Shown here piece by piece: positions 7,328 through 10,937 of a DNA stretch of 10,937 nt (positions within the stretch are counted from its first letter, which is position 1; each line of letters opens with the position of its first letter). The translations under genes were made by a program, and so were the position numbers. The notes beneath the pieces were generated by a model. The model did not search any database, had not been told where the DNA came from, and was given only the letters and a program-made list of their open reading frames with translations. Origin of the DNA: Anaerolineales bacterium UBA6663. Its GTDB lineage: Bacteria > Chloroflexota > Anaerolineae > Anaerolineales > UBA6663. The stretch spans positions 216 to 11,152 of the forward strand of contig DKKP01000156.1 of NCBI GenBank assembly GCA_002455335.1, read 5' to 3'.

Positions 7328-8614
7328 TCAAGTCCACGGCTCGACGCGATACACCGGCACCTGCTCGGCGATCGCGGCGAAGGCCTCGAGCGGCGCATCC
7401 TTGTCGATAGGCACATGCGGGCGCGCGCCCGGCGCGACCTGCAGATAGGCCTTGAGCACAGGCGCGCGGTCTGCGACCGGCACCGACACCAGCCGCACCG
7501 CCTCGCGTTTACCGTGGAGCAGGCGGGCCCGGCCCTCGGCAGCCGCGACGTTCTGCACCCACAGCGCCTTCGGGCCAAGCATCGACGCCAGATAGCGCTC
7601 GCCGTCGACGACGGCCATCACCAGCGGGAAGCGGATCACGCGCCCGCTGCGCCGGCCGACCACTTCGAGCGTCACAAGCCAGTTCGGCGCGACGCCCCAG
7701 GCATGCACGGCCGCCCAGCCGGCATTGAGCCAGCGGGCGAGCGGGTTCGGGCGCCCGTGCGCGTAGAGCCAGCGCTTCGTGACCTCAAACAGCGTGGGCG
7801 GTTTTGGCGCGCTTGCATCCGCGGCCCGATCGATCTGGAGGTTTGGGCCCCAGATCGCCAGGATCCCAAGCACCACGCCCGTCAGGATCACGGTCGTCGC
7901 CGCCGGGTCGTAGCTCGAGCCGTAGTTCGGCACAAGGAATTCGCTGACGTTCGACAACGCATGGCAGACCGCGACCGCCAGGACGCTGCGCCCTGTGTTG
8001 AGATAGATCCAGGTGAGGATGACGCGCACGAGCACCTGCCCGGTCGCGTGCCAGACGATCCAATCGGTGGCGCGCTCCGCCTGCCGAAGCGGCACGACGT
8101 GCCAGAGCGCCCAAAGCACCCCAAGCCCGAGTGCTGCCGGCAATGCGCCCAGACGCGGCGCAAGCCGTTCATACGCGAACCCTTGCCAGCCAAGCTCCTC
8201 GCCCAGCGCACCGACCAGGAAGAGGGCGAAGAGCACAGGCGCGCTCGCAAAGGCCCCGACATCGACGACCGGCGCCTCGCCACGCCCAAGCGTCCAGAGG
8301 AAGGCCAGCCCCAGCACGCCCGGGAACAGGAGCACGGCCGGCGTCCACCAGCGCCGATCGCGCACCCGGGCGCCGTCAAGACAGCGAGCGAGCAGAGCTT
8401 TGGCCGCGCCGCCGCCCGACTCCCATCCGGTGATGACCAACGCCGCCAACCCCGGGTTGAACGTCATGAGCGCCGCCAGCGGCAGATTGATCGGCAGCCA
8501 ATCGGGCGCCTGGCCGCCGGCCAGCGCGCCGACCCACCAGAACGGCAGCGAGAGGGCGAGCACAAGGGCGCCGAAGAGCCAGATCGTGAAGAAGCGGGTT
8601 TTGAAGAGATCCAT
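7328..8614 (-). CDS. CPBP intramembrane metalloprotease fused to a deazaflavin (F420)-type nitroreductase domain
   Basis: This 428-residue protein joins two families in one frame. Residues 1-256 are a polytopic CPBP (CAAX protease/bacteriocin-processing) domain with membrane segments near 8-30, 43-62, 92-109, 122-137, 157-175, 190-206 and 239-256. It carries the putative zinc/glutamate motifs EELGWQGFAYERL (139-151), WALWH with H172, and HALSN (H218, N222). The usual Arg of EExxxR is Gln144, as can occur in this branch. After a short linker, residues about 282-426 match the DUF385/Ddn split-barrel nitroreductases: VVGRRSGRVIRFPLVMAVVDG (319-338, key GRRSG), LWVQNVAAAEG (351-361) and a C-terminal helix. 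That family uses F420 or related flavins at the membrane. No stop or frameshift separates the halves. The start follows directly after its own promoter/operator. The cellular role is unknown. The fusion could tether a reductase to the membrane; this is an inference. Confidence 0.85.
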   Translation of the reverse strand: MDLFKTRFFTIWLFGALVLALSLPFWWVGALAGGQAPDWLPINLPLAALMTFNPGLAALVITGWESGGGAAKALLARCLDGARVRDRRWWTPAVLLFPGVLGLAFLWTLGRGEAPVVDVGAFASAPVLFALFLVGALGEELGWQGFAYERLAPRLGALPAALGLGVLWALWHVVPLRQAERATDWIVWHATGQVLVRVILTWIYLNTGRSVLAVAVCHALSNVSEFLVPNYGSSYDPAATTVILTGVVLGILAIWGPNLQIDRAADASAPKPPTLFEVTKRWLYAHGRPNPLARWLNAGWAAVHAWGVAPNWLVTLEVVGRRSGRVIRFPLVMAVVDGERYLASMLGPKALWVQNVAAAEGRARLLHGKREAVRLVSVPVADRAPVLKAYLQVAPGARPHVPIDKDAPLEAFAAIAEQVPVYRVEPWT

Positions 8615-8615
8615 A

Positions 8616-8653
8616 ACTTACACCGTAAGCATCGTACAGCTTACGGTGTAAGT
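8616..8653. promoter_or_regulatory. Double palindromic operator (TetR-like) before the CPBP fusion gene
   Basis: Arms 8616-8630 (acttacaccgtaagc) and 8639-8653 (gcttacggtgtaagt) are exact reverse complements around an 8-base spacer. Each arm is itself a palindrome, CTTAC-N3-GTAAG, with centres at 8623 and 8646, 23 bp apart. One element fills the -35/-10 spacer and the other covers the predicted transcription start and ribosome site, ending one base before the start codon. Short palindromes of this form are typical of TetR-family operators; the binding protein is not encoded in the window. Confidence 0.75.
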
Positions 8654-8659
8654 CGTCAA
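8631..8659 (-). promoter_or_regulatory. Sigma-70-type promoter of the CPBP fusion gene
   Basis: On the minus strand, TTGACG (8659-8654) and TACGAT (8636-8631) are separated by exactly 17 bp. The -35 matches consensus at five of six positions and the -10 at four. Transcription would start near 8624, only about ten bases before the ATG at 8614, so the message is nearly leaderless, with just a weak GGTG as ribosome site. The promoter lies in the 54-bp gap after the SRPBCC gene, allowing separate control of the last gene in the cluster. Confidence 0.65.
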
Positions 8660-8668
8660 TAGGTCGGA

Positions 8669-9604
8669 CTAGTACATTCTGGCGCCATCGGCCGAACTGC
8701 GGTTCCACAGCAGCCCGGCGATCAGAGCGGCATCGAGCGCGGCGCGGGCCCAGAGCGGCGGGAACACGAAGGTCAGGGTGAGCAGGACGACGACGGCGCC
8801 GAGGCCGATCAGCAGCGGGCGCTGCCAGCGTTGCCTCGTGAGGCACAACCAGCCTGCGAGGAGCCCGCACAGCAGCGCGCCGAGCCAGGCCGCGATCTCG
8901 AGCGCCGTGACGAGCGTCGATGGCGCGCCACCCTCGGCCAACAGCTTCAGCGTGGTGAGCGTCTTCTGCTCCATCACCACGTCGGCGACCTCGAGCGCAT
9001 ACAACGCGGCATCGGGCAGCGCGCCGGGCCCGAAGCTCTCACGCAGGACGAGACGGGTGCGTCCTGCATCCACGGGCGCCAGGCTGAGGGCGAAGGTCCA
9101 GAACGGCACGTCATCGGGTCCGCGCCCCTGAAGAATGAACAGGCGTTCCGGATCGATCACGTACACGCTCATGAAGCAGACGCCCTGGGCCAGACAGATC
9201 GGATCGCCCACGACCGGGTTCTGGTGCTCGGGCAAGATCCGGTCGGCCGAGTGGATGTCGAAGCCAAGCAGGTTCTCGAGCCAGTCGTAGCTGTACCAAC
9301 CGCCGCGGCCCTGGCCCCATTGCACGAGCCACGGCCAGATCTCGGCGGGTGTGGCGTCGATGGTCACGGCACGCGTCCAGCGCTGCCCGGCCAGATCGCC
9401 GGGTAGCGCTGCGGCGACCTCAGCATCGGTCGCGCCCCAACGGAGCAGCGCTGGGCGGAGTATGAGGTAGCCGAGGGCAACGACCAGGAGCGCCAGGGCG
9501 AATCCGCCCAGCGCCCGGCGCAACCGGGCTCCGAATGTGAGAGCAGCGTTCGAAGCGTCTTGCACAGCGACACGGCCGGCTGCCGGATTCAGAAGGGTGT
9601 TCAT
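8669..9604 (-). CDS. Membrane-anchored SRPBCC (START-like) family protein
   Basis: The 311-residue product has an N-terminal membrane segment (about 33-50). A soluble SRPBCC/polyketide-cyclase-like domain (about 55-225) follows, and the C-terminus is hydrophobic with two or three helices (235-255, 263-282 and probably 284-300). The domain shows the conserved run RWGATDAEVAAALPGD (55-70), TRAVTIDATPAEIWPWLVQ (77-95), GQGRGGWYSYDWLENLLG (97-114) and DIHSADRILPEHQ (116-128). This matches a group of uncharacterised SRPBCC proteins frequent in Actinobacteria and Chloroflexota. Such folds bind hydrophobic ligands; no catalytic role can be assigned. A strong AGGAGG site (9614-9619) precedes the ATG by nine bases and fixes the start. 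It lies 36 bp after the PNPOx-like gene on the same strand and is probably co-transcribed with it. Confidence 0.8.
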   Translation of the reverse strand: MNTLLNPAAGRVAVQDASNAALTFGARLRRALGGFALALLVVALGYLILRPALLRWGATDAEVAAALPGDLAGQRWTRAVTIDATPAEIWPWLVQWGQGRGGWYSYDWLENLLGFDIHSADRILPEHQNPVVGDPICLAQGVCFMSVYVIDPERLFILQGRGPDDVPFWTFALSLAPVDAGRTRLVLRESFGPGALPDAALYALEVADVVMEQKTLTTLKLLAEGGAPSTLVTALEIAAWLGALLCGLLAGWLCLTRQRWQRPLLIGLGAVVVLLTLTFVFPPLWARAALDAALIAGLLWNRSSADGARMY

Positions 9605-9640
9605 CAGCGTGTTCCTCCTATGAGCTTGGAACCAGATTTG

Positions 9641-10027
9641 TTAGTTATCGATCGTCAGCGTTTCGCAGTCGCCCCAGCCGCCGGGGCGCAGCAGGTGCAG
9701 GCGCTCGGGTCGGATCTCGATGACGACGCTCCAGGGCGCATCGGGCCGTTGCGTCAGCGTCACTGGCGGCTCCCGATCCGCCCCCACGGGCCAAGCGCGA
9801 CCCTCGAGGCGCCAGCCTTCGGCCACCACGACGACCGCCACCGGGTCTGGCCCGTCGAGATTGAGCCGATGGTCCGAGGCTGCCGGAACGAGCAGGTACA
9901 GGCTCAGCCCAAGCGCCGTGCACGGCCAGGAGCTGGCCTGCAGCCCGCCCGGCCCCTGCGTGATCAACAGCGCTGCCACAGGTTCTGCGAGAGCTGCTTC
10001 GATGCGCGCACGAAGATGGTCGAGCAT
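9641..10027 (-). CDS. Pyridoxamine 5'-phosphate oxidase-like (FMN split-barrel) protein
   Basis: This 128-residue protein has the pattern of small PNPOx-like flavin split barrels. It opens with a helix (MLDHLRARIEAALAEP), followed by the strand ALLITQGPGGLQASSWPC (19-36). A central region has LYLLVPAASDHRLNLDGPDP (43-62) and AVVVVAEGWRLEGRAWPVG (64-82), and the C-terminal strands are WSVVIEIRPERLHLLRPG (99-116) and WGDCETLTIDN (118-128). These proteins bind FMN, F420 or haem; which one applies here cannot be told. The ATG at 10027 is preferred because GGAG lies eight bases upstream and the upstream gene ends 20 bp away. The same frame stays open to 10513, but that extension is the out-of-frame shadow of the membrane-protein gene. 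It is the second gene of the minus-strand group. Confidence 0.6.
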   Translation of the reverse strand: MLDHLRARIEAALAEPVAALLITQGPGGLQASSWPCTALGLSLYLLVPAASDHRLNLDGPDPVAVVVVAEGWRLEGRAWPVGADREPPVTLTQRPDAPWSVVIEIRPERLHLLRPGGWGDCETLTIDN

Positions 10028-10047
10028 GGGGCGTGCTCCAGGAGCCG

Positions 10048-10449
10048 TCAGGCCAGACGCAGGAAGTGCAGGTGCGCGAGCACCCACTTGGCCGCGATGA
10101 TCGCCGCCAGGAGGTCGAAGGCCGCGCGATAGCCGCGGAGCCATCCCAGCAGATTCGCGATCGGCACCAACGGGAGCATCACGAACGCAAGGATGCCCAA
10201 CGCCATCAGCGGCGCATAGGTCCAGCCGACCCGGGCGGGCGCGACCGTCACTTGATCTCTCAAACCTGAGAGGATCGACATCACCAGGCCAAGCACCCAG
10301 AGGATGAAGAAGGCGCGCGCCTCGACGGCACCACTCTGACCTCGGCCGCTGACGACGATGCCGATATACGTGGCGGCAGCTGCCCCGGCCAGCATGGACG
10401 CCAGCCCAGACCAGTGGCCAGAAAGGAGGGAAGATAGAGAAGCATTCAT
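10048..10449 (-). CDS. Small hydrophobic four-helix membrane protein, unknown function
   Basis: The 133-residue product is mostly hydrophobic, with likely transmembrane helices near 15-34, 45-62, 78-100 and 108-130. Polar loops include SGRGQSGAVEAR (34-45) and GLRDQVTVAPARVGW (62-76). I recognise no family motif and no catalytic residues. The start at 10449 has AGGA seven bases upstream; a longer frame to 10521 would run through the inverted repeat and an unconserved stretch. It is the first gene of the minus-strand group and is followed 20 bp later by the PNPOx-like gene. It could act as a membrane partner for the soluble split-barrel protein, but that rests on position only. Confidence 0.7.
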   Translation of the reverse strand: MNASLSSLLSGHWSGLASMLAGAAAATYIGIVVSGRGQSGAVEARAFFILWVLGLVMSILSGLRDQVTVAPARVGWTYAPLMALGILAFVMLPLVPIANLLGWLRGYRAAFDLLAAIIAAKWVLAHLHFLRLA

Positions 10450-10450
10450 G

Positions 10451-10493
10451 ATCGGATCCTGTTCTATCGCAGTGATTGGTGTCAGGATACGAT
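10451..10493. promoter_or_regulatory. Imperfect inverted repeat upstream of the 4-TM gene, possible operator
   Basis: Arms 10451-10461 (atcggatcctg) and 10483-10493 (caggatacgat) match as an inverted repeat at 10 of 11 positions. Their centres are 32 bp apart, about three helical turns. The near arm includes the AGGA ribosome site and ends one base before the start codon at 10449. The placement is right for a repressor site controlling the minus-strand group. No clear -35/-10 pair is seen in this 124-bp gap. Confidence 0.35.
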
Positions 10494-10511
10494 CCGGTTG
10501 GGTGTCGCCGC

Positions 10512-10529
10512 ATTCGCCCAAAGGCGAAT
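10512..10529 (-). terminator. Short GC-rich hairpin after the LuxR-type gene, possible weak terminator
   Basis: A perfect 7-bp stem (attcgcc 10512-10518, ggcgaat 10523-10529) closes a 4-base loop, about 45 bases past the stop of the LuxR-type gene. No T-run follows on the minus strand (gcggcgacaccc), so it may not terminate transcription. Confidence 0.25.
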
Positions 10530-10573
10530 TCGGAGGGCGAGTAGGGCGAAGCGCCGCGGGCGAACCGGCGTGG

Positions 10574-10937
10574 CTAGATCAGGCCCAGCTCGCGGGCGCG
10601 GGCGAGTGCCTGGGTGCGGCTGTGTACACCCAGCTTGCCGTGGAGGTTCTCGATGTGCTTCTTGGCGGTGGCAAGCGTCACAACCAGGCGTTCGGCGATT
10701 TCGCGGTTGGAGAGACCATCGCGAACCAGGCGAAGCACCTCGAGCTCGCGTGGGCTCAATGGCTCGAGCAGCGGAGCCGAGGGCGTGGTCGGCGGGGCGG
10801 GCGTTACGGGTGCAGGCCGAGGCGACGGTGCGCCGGTGCTTTGGAGCCGAGCTGCGTAGGGGCGCAGTTCGCCGATGTCGTCACGGTTGAGCAGATCCTC
10901 GAGCGATCTCTGGAGCGGTTCGCCCTCATCGAGAAAG
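10574..10937 (-). CDS. MalT-like LuxR-family transcriptional regulator, C-terminal part (5' partial)
   Basis: The frame is open from the right window edge to the TAG at 10574-10576 and shows 120 residues. The first part, FLDEGEPLQRSLEDLLN then ELRPYAARL, is the usual end of the TPR region of MalT-type large ATP-binding LuxR regulators, where VDEGEP is typical. A Pro/Ala/Thr-rich linker follows. The last 60 residues are a complete LuxR helix-turn-helix: LSPRELEVLRLVRDGLSNRE, IAERLVVTLATAKKHIENLH, GKLGVHSRTQALARARELGL. A shorter reading from a TTG at 10759 would give only the HTH and is not a real start, because coding continues upstream. The missing part presumably holds a STAND ATPase and TPRs. 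Its targets are unknown; the minus-strand group 124 bp downstream is a neighbour on the same strand. Confidence 0.88.
   Translation of the reverse strand, partial: FLDEGEPLQRSLEDLLNRDDIGELRPYAARLQSTGAPSPRPAPVTPAPPTTPSAPLLEPLSPRELEVLRLVRDGLSNREIAERLVVTLATAKKHIENLHGKLGVHSRTQALARARELGLI

Noticed and set aside
7271..8662. 463-residue plus-strand open frame opposite the CPBP fusion gene
   Set aside because: It is Arg/His/Pro-rich with no recognisable motif. It lies fully antisense to a gene with clear CPBP and nitroreductase motifs and starts inside the terminator hairpin. It is a typical high-GC shadow frame.
9641..10513. Reading the PNPOx-like gene as a 290-residue protein
   Set aside because: The first 162 residues would be the out-of-frame reading of the 4-TM gene and its upstream region and are Arg/Pro-rich. 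The ATG at 10027 has a good GGAG site.
1..10937. Search for CRISPR arrays, tRNA or rRNA genes, insertion sequences and integrase sites
   Set aside because: I saw no regularly spaced repeats, no tRNA-like cloverleaf or rRNA signatures, no transposase or integrase motifs and no element-end inverted repeats by eye. A tRNAscan or IS search would settle this.

Overview
This GC-rich window encodes eight genes on both strands with short gaps. It most likely comes from a Chloroflexota bacterium (Anaerolineae- or Chloroflexia-like). That assignment is an inference. It rests on a secreted FecR-domain protein with Thr/Pro linkers, a class III cyclase fused to a STAND ATPase and TPRs, a MalT-type LuxR regulator, and F420/FMN split-barrel proteins, a combination common in that phylum. 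No 16S rRNA or other phylogenetic marker is present.

Layout. Bases 1-1545 (+): the 3' part of a FecR-domain exported protein. Bases 1567-4635 (-): a 1022-aa adenylate cyclase/STAND ATPase/TPR signalling protein, convergent with the first gene and separated from it by only 21 bp. Bases 4851-7252 (+): a two-gene operon with an ATGA overlap, encoding an AGE-family disaccharide 2-epimerase and a GH130 subfamily 1 phosphorylase. It is divergent from the cyclase across 215 bp. A long hairpin at 7257-7311 separates this operon from the minus-strand genes that follow. Bases 10449-7328 (-): a 4-TM protein, a PNPOx-like split-barrel protein, a membrane-anchored SRPBCC protein, and a CPBP membrane protease fused to a deazaflavin-type nitroreductase domain. 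Bases 10937-10574 (-): the C-terminal end of a MalT-like LuxR regulator that runs off the window.

How the genes work together. The epimerase and phosphorylase form the known mannobiose route: beta-1,4-mannobiose is epimerised to mannosyl-glucose, which is phosphorolysed to alpha-mannose 1-phosphate and glucose. The large cyclase/STAND protein next door is a candidate sensor for this operon, but it has no recognisable output DNA-binding domain. The minus-strand group of four small genes has no assigned pathway. Its last gene has its own well-formed promoter (TTGACG-17-TACGAT), covered by two palindromic CTTAC-N3-GTAAG elements. This looks like a TetR-type double operator, but no repressor gene is visible.

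The most notable points are the CPBP-nitroreductase fusion, the double operator, the duplicated G-x-G-x-G-[EQ]-I motif and C-terminal octapeptide repeats of the FecR protein, and the cyclase/STAND gene facing the mannobiose operon. I did not find a clearly unprecedented multi-gene system.
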